A DNA stretch of 64,000 nt from Effrenium voratum (GCA_963377175.1 CAUJNA010003824.1:185928-249927), one strand, 5' to 3'; shown: positions 1 through 8,508, counted from the first letter of the stretch. The notes: generated from the letters alone by a model not told the origin. Translations and numbers: made by a program.

Positions 1-25
1 TATATTAATTATTTAGAAAAATAAA

Positions 26-358
26 TTAATCAGAGATATTCTTAATCATTTCTTCTAAATGCTTCTTTCTTACAGTTAGTTGTTCCTTCGTTTGTATTCC
101 ATCTGGTGTCCGTGTGTTGTCTAATATGTTTCTTATTCTGTCTAACTCTTTTCTATAACTTTCGTTTCTGTTGCTTTCAACTAAATCGTTTCTATACTTT
201 ATTAATGCTCCTTGTGATTGTTTCGCTTCCAGTGTGTCCTTCAACTGTTTAAAGTAATTCATACGCGAGGCAACTCCCCAAAAATCTGAAACGTCATAAT
301 GACGTTCTACTTGTGGCGCCCTTTTAAATTCTACATTTCTATGACTTCTCATAAGCAT
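26..358 (-). CDS. Hypothetical viral protein, charged, helical
   Basis: This 110-residue minus-strand ORF near the window edge is not recognised. It is rich in K, R, E and N, with a probable coiled-coil stretch in its second half (around residues 60-108), and has no membrane segment or cysteine motif. It is the last gene of a three-gene minus-strand run (911-1765, 389-868, 26-358) with gaps of only 30-42 bases, which suggests one late transcription block with the penton-like gene. Its position hints at a virion or morphogenesis role, but that is inference from neighbours. Confidence 0.6.
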   Translation of the reverse strand: MLMRSHRNVEFKRAPQVERHYDVSDFWGVASRMNYFKQLKDTLEAKQSQGALIKYRNDLVESNRNESYRKELDRIRNILDNTRTPDGIQTKEQLTVRKKHLEEMIKNISD

Positions 359-388
359 GATTAATATATATTATAATTAGATTATTAT

Positions 389-868
389 TTAAAACATTGA
401 TGAAGATAATTTGTTTATTTTTTCTTGGTTATCTTGTTTTTTCTTCTGTTTAAGTTCTTCATAATGTTGGTTTAATAGTTCTGTTGCCGTGGGTTTCTTA
501 ATAGTTTCTTTAATCACTTCTTGTTTAATCTCATTCTTAATCTCTGAAATAACTTCAGGTTGTTTCTTTCTAATATTCTTTTGTGGATTGACTGGTAATA
601 ACTCAGTAGGTGCTCCCTTACAATTTTTGGGATGTGAGTGTCTCAAACTTTTCAATGTCATCTTTTTAGAGCATTGTTCACATTCTACTAATTCAACTTC
701 TTTTTTAGTTCTTGGTAATGCTTTTGCTTTCGCTTTTGGTTCAGGAATAACTTCTTCTGACGTTGGTTCTTCATTAACTGTTTCATTTTGTTCAACGACT
801 TCATTATTAACAGTTGCTTCTTCTGTTTTAGTTTCATTATTAACATCTACTACCTCAATACTTGACAT
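389..868 (-). CDS. Acidic protein with C2HC zinc-knuckle
   Basis: This 159-residue protein has a low-complexity N-terminus rich in E, V, T and N (residues 1-45) and a basic linker. A compact cysteine/histidine cluster follows: C63, C66, H79 and C83, a CxxC...H...C arrangement typical of small zinc-binding knuckles in large DNA viruses and PLVs. The C-terminal half is lysine- and glutamate-rich and probably helical. The start codon lies directly after a 34-bp perfect palindrome (874-907) separating it from the penton-like gene. The function is unknown, and nucleic-acid or protein binding is a guess from the knuckle. The antisense ORF on the plus strand over the same bases is a shadow. Confidence 0.65.
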   Translation of the reverse strand: MSSIEVVDVNNETKTEEATVNNEVVEQNETVNEEPTSEEVIPEPKAKAKALPRTKKEVELVECEQCSKKMTLKSLRHSHPKNCKGAPTELLPVNPQKNIRKKQPEVISEIKNEIKQEVIKETIKKPTATELLNQHYEELKQKKKQDNQEKINKLSSSMF

Positions 869-873
869 ATAAT

Positions 874-907
874 ATATATAGATTTTCCATATGGAAAATC
901 TATATAT
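874..907. terminator. 34-bp perfect AT-rich palindrome
   Basis: The two 17-base arms are exact reverse complements centred between 890 and 891 (core CCATATGG). It sits between the end of the penton-like gene (911) and the start of the next minus-strand gene (868). By analogy with the hairpin rule for mimivirus transcript ends it may terminate or polyadenylate the penton mRNA. That role is inferred. Confidence 0.5.
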
Positions 908-910
908 TAT

Positions 911-1765
911 TTAAATAATATCGCTTTTTACGTAAAGTAGACTCAGACTAACATTTACACCGTTTAAATTAATTTCATTTCCTAATGAATTAGACAACCA
1001 AAAGTCTAACTGTTTAAAGCTTCTATTTGATACATCAAAGTAGTCGAGAGGGTTCATTTCATTATCAAAGACAATTCCCGCGTGTGGTGCTGAGACTGGC
1101 ACTTTCTTAACAACTGTGCTATCGCCTGTCCTTAAATTTACTTGATTATAATTTGACAATTGAGAAGAATGAATATAAATATTTCTAATGGGTTGAAGAT
1201 TAACGAAACCAGAAACATAAGGATTATTATATTGATAAACTACCATTTGATAATTTCCTAAAACTACATTAACAGACTGTAAGTTATTAACATTAAAACT
1301 TCCATTCCATATATAATCTGCATATGTTAGTTTCATTTGTTCATCAGTTAATACAGCGAACTTTCTATCAGCATAGTTTGAATAAATTGTTATTTTATTA
1401 GTTTTTACACTGTAAGAAATTTCATAAGTATTTGAGAAATTAGCATTATCAAAAATACCATTTATTTTTGCCTTTAATTCTGTCGCTAGTTCTGTGCCAG
1501 TATATACTCCTTCGTCCAATTGTAACGCTAAAAAATGGACATTAGTATTATCTTCATCTGGAACTAACGGAGAAGAATAAAAGTATAGTATATTATTTAA
1601 TCCTGACTGTATTGAATACCACGAGTTAGGTAATGTTATTTCGTGAATGTAGCAATGTACTCCGGTGTCTGTTTGTAATGTTTCCGGCAATTCAACTTTG
1701 AAATTTGATGATGTACCACTAATTCTATGAGCGCTGTCAATATAGACCTTCTTGTAAGTCAACAT
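911..1765 (-). CDS. Penton-like minor capsid protein
   Basis: This 284-residue protein probably forms the pentameric vertex of the icosahedral virion, with a single jelly-roll fold. It starts with a pattern characteristic of PLV and virophage minor capsid proteins: K-V-Y-I-D-S-A-H-R-I-S-G-T followed by S-N-F-x-V-x-L-P (residues 6-27). The rest is a beta-rich body with many N, Y and V residues and no transmembrane segment or signal peptide. Length fits the family. The assignment rests on the N-terminal signature and on co-occurrence with the capsid, ATPase and integrase genes. The start codon lies inside the arm of a long palindrome (1761-1813), so its translation or promoter region may be structured. 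Gene 1923-2606 diverges from it. Confidence 0.75.
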   Translation of the reverse strand: MLTYKKVYIDSAHRISGTSSNFKVELPETLQTDTGVHCYIHEITLPNSWYSIQSGLNNILYFYSSPLVPDEDNTNVHFLALQLDEGVYTGTELATELKAKINGIFDNANFSNTYEISYSVKTNKITIYSNYADRKFAVLTDEQMKLTYADYIWNGSFNVNNLQSVNVVLGNYQMVVYQYNNPYVSGFVNLQPIRNIYIHSSQLSNYNQVNLRTGDSTVVKKVPVSAPHAGIVFDNEMNPLDYFDVSNRSFKQLDFWLSNSLGNEINLNGVNVSLSLLYVKSDII

Positions 1766-1880
1766 AATATGTTTGATTAGAAAATAAATTTTCTAATCAA
1801 AAAATATTATGTTGCTTAGGACTACGTCGTAAGTCAACTTTTCTATATGAAAAGTTGCTTAGAGCAAAGCTGTAAGTCAG
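1761..1880. repeat. Cluster of four hairpins between divergent viral genes
   Basis: A long imperfect palindrome (1761-1813, four-base loop at 1785-1788) is followed by three smaller hairpins. Two are related units, 1814-1835 and 1857-1878. Each starts GCTTAG and ends GTAAGTC, with an inner inverted pair (AC/GT in the first, AGC/GCT in the second). Between them is an 8-bp-arm hairpin (1836-1856). The string GTAAGTC followed by A-A/G-C recurs three times, including inside the first codons of the penton-like gene. The role is unknown. The position between two start codons suggests regulation. Confidence 0.6.
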
Positions 1881-1922
1881 CATTATTAATTAATTGAGAA
1901 ATTAATTTATAACTTTAATTAT

Positions 1923-2606
1923 ATGATTAATAATAAAAAGTTAATTTATGACATGAAGCATGGGAAAATTAAACATTATCAACCTTATAAGAAAACAACT
2001 AAAATAACTAATGTTATGAAACAAACTGACAAAATATTAAATAGTTATTATCATAATTCAAATTTAACTGATGCACAAGGATTGAGTAGAGCATATGGCA
2101 ATGGTCAGGGTTTTTATATTGATGGTGATAAAATGTATATAAGCGGAACATTTGGAAAAGGAACTTTTGGAGGTGCTATTAATGACATTCTGGCAGATGT
2201 AGGACTTCCCTTTAAATTGACAAAATATTCACAACGATATAAAGACACATCAACAGCATTGGATGAAAACAATGAAGTTAAACATCTTATAACACATAGT
2301 CTCGGTTCAAGTGTAGGGGCACAGATAACAAAAGATTATCCTGAAAGAGAATTAACTTTAACCAGTTATGGAGCGCCGTATTTATCACGAAGGTCTAAAA
2401 TTACCGATGATTACATTAATTTTAGAAGTATCTTAGACCCTGTCAGTATTGCTGACCGTGGCGCTATAACTGTTTATACTGGTTCATTAAATCCATTTAC
2501 TAACCACGATTACATAACTGGATATGGAGACCAAGGCAAAGATGTTTCAAGAAGCATTGAACCGGTCAGGGAGATAATATCGTTAAATAAGTACTTAAAT
2601 ATATAG
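1923..2606 (+). CDS. Lipase-like serine hydrolase
   Basis: This 227-residue protein has a nucleophile elbow T-H-S-L-G-S-S (Ser126) followed by a plausible acid in I-L-D-P-V-S (Asp172) and a base in T-N-H-D-Y (His195). Order and spacing match class 3 (fungal-type) alpha/beta-hydrolase lipases, which would cleave ester bonds of glycerolipids. No signal peptide is seen. Lipase-like genes are known among virophages and PLVs, where a role in penetrating or remodelling host membranes has been proposed. Here that role is inference. It opens the plus-strand structural block and diverges from the penton-like gene across the hairpin cluster. A perfect 14-bp palindrome (2600-2613) overlaps its stop region. 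Confidence 0.7.
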   Translation: MINNKKLIYDMKHGKIKHYQPYKKTTKITNVMKQTDKILNSYYHNSNLTDAQGLSRAYGNGQGFYIDGDKMYISGTFGKGTFGGAINDILADVGLPFKLTKYSQRYKDTSTALDENNEVKHLITHSLGSSVGAQITKDYPERELTLTSYGAPYLSRRSKITDDYINFRSILDPVSIADRGAITVYTGSLNPFTNHDYITGYGDQGKDVSRSIEPVREIISLNKYLNI

Positions 2607-2622
2607 CTATATAATATTATAT

Positions 2623-2964
2623 ATGTATAATCAGTTAAAAGAAAACTTGACAGAAAGTGAAACAAACTTTAAACCATTAACTCTTGTAGAAAGATTAAGG
2701 GATTTAAATAGAGATAATAAACGAACACATGTAAAATGTCTGTGTGGATGTTTCATTATTAGGAGTGTCAGAGTTAGACCTGACTATATTGATTATAACT
2801 GGATTACTTCAATTTATAATATGATTGTACCAAAATATATAAATGGTTATGTCCTCATCAATGACAACACTAACAAATGTAATCACACTCAATCAGACCT
2901 TGATGAAATAGTAAAAAGAAAAAACGCAAAACTATTTTCATATTATTATTATGATACAACATAA
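2623..2964 (+). CDS. Hypothetical viral protein with CxCxC cluster
   Basis: This 113-residue protein begins 16 bases after the lipase-like stop. It has a closely spaced cysteine cluster (K-C-L-C-G-C, around residue 40) and a later C-N-H near residue 86, which together could bind a metal. The rest is mixed beta and helix with many tyrosines. There is no recognisable family. Its 3' end overlaps the start of the next gene by 14 bases, so the two are probably co-transcribed. Confidence 0.6.
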   Translation: MYNQLKENLTESETNFKPLTLVERLRDLNRDNKRTHVKCLCGCFIIRSVRVRPDYIDYNWITSIYNMIVPKYINGYVLINDNTNKCNHTQSDLDEIVKRKNAKLFSYYYYDTT

Positions 2965-3172
2965 GAAATATGACAATGAAACAACGGATGATATGATTAA
3001 GAATGAAAATAAAAAGTATAAGAAAAGTTCATATGATGAAATTAGAGAATTAGTAATGGAGAAAGAAAAAGGGAATAATCCAGTTGAAGATAAGATTAAG
3101 AAAAAGAAAATGAAAATATTTAAAAATAATAATTCTAATCAAAAGGATTACACTAAATTATTCAATTTGTAA
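2951..3172 (+). CDS. Small highly charged viral protein
   Basis: This 73-residue ORF overlaps the previous gene by 14 bases. More than half of its residues are K, E, D or N, including a run of lysines near residue 50. It has no motif. It could be a small nucleic-acid-binding or scaffold protein. The overlap and AT-rich setting mean it may be an incidental ORF. It ends immediately before the hairpin array upstream of the major capsid gene. Confidence 0.4.
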   Translation: MIQHKKYDNETTDDMIKNENKKYKKSSYDEIRELVMEKEKGNNPVEDKIKKKKMKIFKNNNSNQKDYTKLFNL

Positions 3173-3393
3173 ATCATAATTCTTAATTATGATTTAGAAA
3201 TTAATGAAATTACAATTTCATCAATTTGTAAAAAATGTATTTTTTAGAAATTAATGAAATTACAATTTCATCAATTTCTAAATCATAATTCTTAATTATG
3301 ATTTGGAAATTATTGAAATTACAATTTCATCAATTTGTAAAACATATATAAAATATGTTTTAGAAATTAATAAATGTATAAATTTATCAATTT
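3171..3393. repeat. Array of eight consecutive hairpins upstream of capsid gene
   Basis: Eight inverted repeats lie end to end. Type A (11-bp arms, loop CTT) is at 3171-3195 and 3280-3304. Type B (14-bp arms around AC) is at 3197-3227, 3247-3278 and 3306-3336. Single hairpins are at 3230-3245, 3339-3361 and 3364-3393. The order is A-B-C-B-A-B-D-E. Arms are nearly perfect, so structure rather than coding is conserved. The array fills the gap between gene 2951-3172 and the major capsid ATG at 3435. Confidence 0.8.
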
Positions 3394-3434
3394 AGTTTAG
3401 TTTAAATTATTTCTAAATTAAATTATATATAGCA

Positions 3435-4817
3435 ATGGAAACTTTTAGTGCTGAAGATATTCTAATTGACAACCTCTCATTCAAATTAACTAAAGGTGCA
3501 AGTTATATCAACGACCGTCGTTCTGTCTCGTTTTTTCCTTCTGGGAGTAATATCTACACCCCTTCATCTGGTCAACGTGTGTTGAAAATAGCATTAAATG
3601 CTGAAGATAATACTTGGCTTGACCCGCAGAGTGTAATGGTTTATTTCACCGTTGAAAACACTGACCCGTCAGACAATAAACGCTTACGTCCTCTGTCTCC
3701 TGCTTATTCCTTTTTTAGAAGAGCAGGACTAATTGCTGGTAATCAACTTGTTGAAGACATTGATTATTACAACCGAAATCATCACATGATGAGTTGCTTG
3801 ATGTCAAAAGGAGCAAGAGACAATGAAGACGCCCAGAGTTTTGGTTATAGATATGATGATGATTTAAACACACGTCGTGCAGTTCCTGCATCGGGTCATA
3901 TTGGTCCTGCATATGACGCTTACACTATTCCAGGCTTTAACAGAAAAATGGTTGTAGGATTTAAACCGATGCTTGGTTTATTCAATCAATATAAGTATAT
4001 CCCGTTAAAAGCGTGTCCTCTTGTTTTAGAACTTGAAATAGTTTCAAATTTTACTGATTGTGTTGTTTCAGCGGGCGGGTCGAGGTTTCCAGCAAGTGGC
4101 AACGCAGACTCAAGCCTTCATACAAATGAGCAGTTCTCAATTAGTAACGCATTCCTTCAAACTGATTTGGTAAGCTTGGACAACGACCTTCATAATAAAT
4201 ATGTTGCACACCTACTTGATGGGAAAGAATTACCTATTTCTTATAATACTTACATTTGTCAATCTAATCAAGTTCCCGATGGTTCGTCGTCAATTAACAC
4301 TACTGTTGTTCGTTCAGTGTCTAAACTCGCTACCGCGTTCATCTCTTTCAGTAAAAGCGGAGTAGGTGATATTCACGTTATGAAAGAATACAACAACTTC
4401 TATCATCCTATGTATTATTTGAACTACCAAGAAAGCGGATACTACAATCACTACCTTGATTTAGAATTTCAACTTCAATTAGGGTCAAAACTATATCCTG
4501 AGTATCCATGCCGTTCATTAACACAAGCATTCTATTATTTACGAAAAGCATTAAATTTACCATTGTTCCATCAACACCATTTATCGATTGAATATTCTGC
4601 TTATCGTGTTGTTAAGTTTATCTTTGCTATGGATTTCGAAAAGGTTCCCGATAGTTCATATACTGGAATTAACACAAAAGCAGGGCAACAGCTTTTAATT
4701 CGTGTGAAACCTGTTGGAAATATGGTATCAGCAAATATGCCAGACACGATATATATAACATTAGTATCAGAACAAATATTATCCATTAGAGACGCCGGAG
4801 TGCAGATACTCGATTAA
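3435..4817 (+). CDS. Major capsid protein, double jelly-roll
   Basis: This 460-residue protein would trimerise into the hexagonal capsomers of the icosahedral shell. The order of features fits PLV and virophage major capsids: a short N-terminal segment, an F-x-P-S-G-S-N-x-Y-x-P stretch near residues 34-44, then W-L-D-P-Q-S-V-M-V-Y-F near residue 60 opening the first jelly roll, and a second beta-rich half ending in R-x-K-P-V-G-N. There is no signal peptide or membrane segment. Codon choice is less AT-extreme than in neighbouring genes (more C-ending codons), consistent with strong expression. The start is preceded by TATATATAG nine to fifteen bases upstream, a probable late-type AT-box. Identification is by overall pattern and gene context. 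Confidence 0.85.
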   Translation: METFSAEDILIDNLSFKLTKGASYINDRRSVSFFPSGSNIYTPSSGQRVLKIALNAEDNTWLDPQSVMVYFTVENTDPSDNKRLRPLSPAYSFFRRAGLIAGNQLVEDIDYYNRNHHMMSCLMSKGARDNEDAQSFGYRYDDDLNTRRAVPASGHIGPAYDAYTIPGFNRKMVVGFKPMLGLFNQYKYIPLKACPLVLELEIVSNFTDCVVSAGGSRFPASGNADSSLHTNEQFSISNAFLQTDLVSLDNDLHNKYVAHLLDGKELPISYNTYICQSNQVPDGSSSINTTVVRSVSKLATAFISFSKSGVGDIHVMKEYNNFYHPMYYLNYQESGYYNHYLDLEFQLQLGSKLYPEYPCRSLTQAFYYLRKALNLPLFHQHHLSIEYSAYRVVKFIFAMDFEKVPDSSYTGINTKAGQQLLIRVKPVGNMVSANMPDTIYITLVSEQILSIRDAGVQILD

Positions 4818-4863
4818 AAATAAGTAAAAATAGGTTTAAAGACATCCCGCTTTATGTTATATA

Positions 4864-5437
4864 ATGGAGAACATATATCAAAATGGTAAAATATACGCTG
4901 TTAAAAATGACATCACGGATGGAGTATATATAGGTTCTACGGTTGTGAGTTTGTCAAGGCGAATGGTTCAACATAGAAGCGATGCAAAAATGTATCCTGA
5001 CAAAATGCCATTGACAAGAAAAATGAATGAAATAGGTATAGAACATTTTTACATAGAACTCGTGGAAGATTACCCGTGTAAAAATAAAGAACATCTCAAC
5101 AAAAGAGAAGGAGAGCTGATAAGAGAACTTGCAACAATCAATAGACGAGTTGAACAAAGAACGCCAACTGAAATTGCAGAACAAAGAAGAGAATACAGAG
5201 ATAAACACCACGACCACTTTTTAGAATGTAGGAGGGAATGGGCTGAAAAGCCGTGAGAAACTGCGAGAGCAAAACAGAGCACAGAAAGCAAAAGATAAAG
5301 ATAAAATCTATGAAAGAGATAAAGCCTGGAAATCAACTAAAATTGAATGTCCGTGTGGTGGTAAATATACAAATTGTCATAAAGCGGAACATCTAAAAAG
5401 TAAAAAACATCAAGATTACATTAACAATATTAATTAA
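4864..5437 (+). CDS. GIY-YIG endonuclease with C-terminal zinc finger, frameshifted
   Basis: The first 130 codons (4864-5256) encode a GIY-YIG nuclease: K-I-Y-A-V near residue 10, V-Y-I-G-S-T near residue 21, a conserved arginine soon after, and a catalytic-type glutamate in the K-R-E-G-E-L-I helix around residue 78. Such single-domain nucleases nick DNA and occur as homing or repair enzymes in PLVs and giant viruses. Translation stops at 5254-5256. The next frame is open from 5225 to the stop at 5435-5437 and encodes the expected continuation: a charged helix, then C-P-C-G-G ... H ... K-K-H, a zinc finger commonly attached to viral GIY-YIG proteins. A one-base change between 5225 and 5254 therefore probably split the gene. 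Sequencing error is also possible. Confidence 0.75.
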
Positions 5438-5438
5438 T

Positions 5439-5463
5439 ATAATTAATTTCTACAATTAATTAT
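5439..5463. terminator. Perfect 10-bp-arm hairpin
   Basis: Arms at 5439-5448 and 5454-5463 are exact reverse complements around a five-base loop. It lies directly after the restored stop of the GIY-YIG gene and just before the fibre gene ATG at 5471. It may mark the nuclease transcript end or overlap the fibre promoter. Confidence 0.5.
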
Positions 5464-5470
5464 ATCGATT

Positions 5471-8251
5471 ATGCCTTCAATAAATTTAACAAACTTTGAG
5501 AATGTTGTAGCGCACACAATTAGCGAAATCAATTCTACAAGCGGGGTAACAAACATTAGAAACAAATACGCTAATCAATCAGATATAATTGATTTACTCA
5601 ACAACAAAGCAGACCAAGTAGATACTTACACAAAAGCACAGATTGACGCTAATTTTTATGATATAACTCAATCATACAATAAGACGGAAGTTAATGTATT
5701 ATCAAATAATATTAGTTCAAATACATTTTTAATAGGTAATCTAACAATAACTTCAAATACAAATTTTAATAATATTTCATCAAATACAAATTTAATAAAT
5801 AATTTAAATTCTACTATAACATCTAATTTTAATAACATTAGTTCTAATTCTAACTTAATTAATACAAATATTAATAATATTTCATCTAATACACATTTAA
5901 TAAATAATTTGAATTCTACTATAACAACTAATTTTAATAATATTTCTTCTAATACACATTTAATAAATAATTTAAATTCTACTATGACAACTAATTTTAA
6001 TAATATTTCTTCAAATACTATTTTAATAACAGGATTAAATAGTACTGTAAATTCCCATATTTCAGCCATATCAGATTTACAGAATGGTGGTTCACTTAAT
6101 GAAGCAGATTATTATAATAAAATAACAACTAATAATTTATTATCAGAAAAATTAGATACATTAGTGTTAAATAATACATTAATACATAATATAACAACTA
6201 ATTCAACTTTCAAAATAGCAGAATTTGGAAATTATAATTATTATCATGAATTATACAATAATTATATTGATACTTATGTTTATGGAAGTTTAACAGGCGC
6301 GACAATGTTTTTAAATCAGCGTGGTTTTGGAGATGTAGAAATTAATAATTCTTCAACTTTTCAAAATGATAAAATAATATTAAATCATAATACTACAATA
6401 TTAAGTAATTTACAAGTATCGGGTGTATTTTCGTGTTCATCTATTTTAGATATAGCGGGTTCAGATGCTCGTTATGTTTTACAATCAGATGGATTAAGTG
6501 GATTAATAACGGGAAATACAAATACAATTAATTCAATAATTACAAATGATAGCGCACAAGATACAGTAATAAGTCAAAAATTAGACAAAGTTAATACAAC
6601 ATTACAGACAGTGAATTCACCATTAATTATTAGTTTAACAGATAATACTAATCCTATATTAAGAATTCAAGATGCTGTAAGTAATCAACGTTTAGAATTT
6701 AAAAGAGGTTGTCAGTTGGACTCTTATCAAGGACTAACAGGTGCTACGCCTTATCGATTATTACTTGGGTGGAATACGGGAGATGTCATTATTGGAAGGA
6801 CTAATAATGCTTCAAGAATTACAATTAATGGTAATGTTCATACTTCATATAATTTTGCGCAGATGCACGGAACATCATATTTTGAAGGTGCTGTTTATAT
6901 GAAAGGAAATTTATTTACAAATAATGATTTTTCAACGGATATTATAACAAAAATAGATAATATCAATACTTCAATAAATGGATTAGAACCATATTTAGAA
7001 ACATATACACCAGATGCAACAGAAGGTTTTTATATGCATCATCCTAATTTTGTAGAGTGTAGTGTAGGAGATATAACTAATGCTTCTAACCAATATTTTA
7101 TGGCTGATGGGCTTGTAGGAAAAACAATTTTTTCCAAGCCTATTGATGTGCTAGGTAATATTTATACGAATGCTGATGTTAATTGTGATAATGTTAATAT
7201 TGATACTGGTGGTAAATTAACAATTGATACAAACTGCGAATTATATAGATATGTTAGTGCTTTTTCATCTTTTGATATGAGGATTAGCGATGCTAATTCT
7301 TCAATTAGATTTATTTGTGGAGACCCCGCTGTTCAGTCTAACATAGTCGGGGCAGTTAATATTACCAGTGGATGGACTTTTAACACAAGCACTGTTGATG
7401 TTATGGGCAATTTATTTGCTGACGATGTTTATATTAAAACCAATGGAGCATTAAGAAGCAATCATTTAGCACCTAACGGAGGAACATTAATAACCGTTGA
7501 TACTAACTTAGCAGTTCAAAATGCATATTTAGCAACTAATACCATTCAATCATTTGATTTAACAACGGTTTCATTTTTGAATAATGTTTCAATGACAACA
7601 GGAACAGATATATTAATGGGAACAAGTGAAATATCAACTTATTATGATGGAACTAATTTATCTACATTTGATGTAATATTCAGAACGTCAAATACAGCTT
7701 TTAGAATTGCTGATAGCTCAAGTACTCCGTCAGTTTTATTGTCTATTGATAAGACATTTGGAACAACAGTAAATACTGAAAGTTTTACAAATAATGCTCC
7801 ATCAACTTTTAATGAAAACATAACGGTTGCAGGAACGAAAAAAATGTTATGTAATTTAATTGAACCATCAACAGGAACTAATATAGATTTAACAGCGACA
7901 ACCGTAACGATTAACGGAACGTTTGTTGATTCATCTGACTCAAGATTTAAATATGATATAGACAATATCAAATCTAATTGTATGAATATTATTAAGAAAT
8001 TTAAGCCAAAGAAGTTTAAGAGACACGATAGAAATGATGGTGGTAAAACTCATATAGGATATATCGCAGATGAAGTATTGAAAGCAATTCCTAAAGAGTT
8101 TGAAAATATTGTATGTCAGGACAGAGAATATTTAGGATTAAATTATTTAGTTTTACCCGTGTTGGTTCATAAAGCAGTTTTAGAATTAAATGATAAAATA
8201 GATAAACTTGAAAAAGAAGTTAAGGAATTGAAAAAAGAAAAATCTAAATAA
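5471..8251 (+). CDS. Fibre-like protein with C-terminal S74 self-cleaving chaperone
   Basis: This 926-residue protein probably trimerises into a surface fibre or spike. An N-terminal region is followed by near-identical repeats (about residues 75-200) built on I-S-S-N-T-x-L-I-N-N-L-N-S-T, a coiled-coil-like stalk. A long beta-rich middle rich in N, T and S follows. The end is a peptidase S74 (intramolecular chaperone of endosialidase type) domain: S822-D823-S-R-F-K827, then G-Y-I-A-D-E-V near residue 860, and a terminal coiled coil of E and K heptads. Ser822 and Lys827 have the spacing of the Ser/Lys pair used for autocleavage in phage tail spikes. The family assembles trimers and then releases the chaperone. 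It sits in the structural block after the capsid gene. The target receptor is unknown. Confidence 0.8.
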   Translation: MPSINLTNFENVVAHTISEINSTSGVTNIRNKYANQSDIIDLLNNKADQVDTYTKAQIDANFYDITQSYNKTEVNVLSNNISSNTFLIGNLTITSNTNFNNISSNTNLINNLNSTITSNFNNISSNSNLINTNINNISSNTHLINNLNSTITTNFNNISSNTHLINNLNSTMTTNFNNISSNTILITGLNSTVNSHISAISDLQNGGSLNEADYYNKITTNNLLSEKLDTLVLNNTLIHNITTNSTFKIAEFGNYNYYHELYNNYIDTYVYGSLTGATMFLNQRGFGDVEINNSSTFQNDKIILNHNTTILSNLQVSGVFSCSSILDIAGSDARYVLQSDGLSGLITGNTNTINSIITNDSAQDTVISQKLDKVNTTLQTVNSPLIISLTDNTNPILRIQDAVSNQRLEFKRGCQLDSYQGLTGATPYRLLLGWNTGDVIIGRTNNASRITINGNVHTSYNFAQMHGTSYFEGAVYMKGNLFTNNDFSTDIITKIDNINTSINGLEPYLETYTPDATEGFYMHHPNFVECSVGDITNASNQYFMADGLVGKTIFSKPIDVLGNIYTNADVNCDNVNIDTGGKLTIDTNCELYRYVSAFSSFDMRISDANSSIRFICGDPAVQSNIVGAVNITSGWTFNTSTVDVMGNLFADDVYIKTNGALRSNHLAPNGGTLITVDTNLAVQNAYLATNTIQSFDLTTVSFLNNVSMTTGTDILMGTSEISTYYDGTNLSTFDVIFRTSNTAFRIADSSSTPSVLLSIDKTFGTTVNTESFTNNAPSTFNENITVAGTKKMLCNLIEPSTGTNIDLTATTVTINGTFVDSSDSRFKYDIDNIKSNCMNIIKKFKPKKFKRHDRNDGGKTHIGYIADEVLKAIPKEFENIVCQDREYLGLNYLVLPVLVHKAVLELNDKIDKLEKEVKELKKEKSK

Positions 8252-8260
8252 TAATATATA

Positions 8261-8470
8261 ATGGGTATTGGTCAAAGCAAAAACGAAGAAAATAACAGTA
8301 TGGAAGACATTAAGAATTTAAGAGTAGATGAAAAAACGAGAGCGGATACTTTAATAATAAAATCTATTCAAGAATGTGTAACGAGAATAGAAAAGTTAGA
8401 TAATCAAAAATCGGACAAACTATTATATAAATTACCTGCGTTGAATTTATGCAACGCTTCATTGATTTAA
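8261..8470 (+). CDS. Small protein with N-myristoylation signal
   Basis: This 69-residue ORF starts ten bases after the fibre stop. Its N-terminus is M-G-I-G-Q-S-K-N, a close match to the eukaryotic N-myristoyltransferase consensus (Gly2, small residue at 6). The rest is charged and helical with no membrane span. A lipid-anchored protein would fit a virion with an internal membrane or a factor acting at host membranes, but no family is recognised. The modification is inferred only from the motif. A 16-bp-arm hairpin follows at 8470-8508. Confidence 0.55.
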   Translation: MGIGQSKNEENNSMEDIKNLRVDEKTRADTLIIKSIQECVTRIEKLDNQKSDKLLYKLPALNLCNASLI

Positions 8471-8508
8471 ATTAATAATATTAATATGATTCATTAACAT
8501 TATTAATT
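8470..8508. terminator. Hairpin between convergent viral genes
   Basis: Sixteen-base arms (8470-8485 and 8493-8508) match with one mismatch around a seven-base loop. It overlaps the stop of the plus-strand gene ending at 8470 and faces the 3' end of the minus-strand gene at 8551. That position suits a bidirectional transcript end. Confidence 0.6.

Noticed and set aside
489..872. Hydrophobic plus-strand frame
   Set aside because: It is antisense to the zinc-knuckle gene 389-868; its hydrophobicity mirrors K/E/N codons.
5668..6069. Minus-strand frame with repeated hydrophobic units
   Set aside because: It is the antisense of the fibre repeat region.
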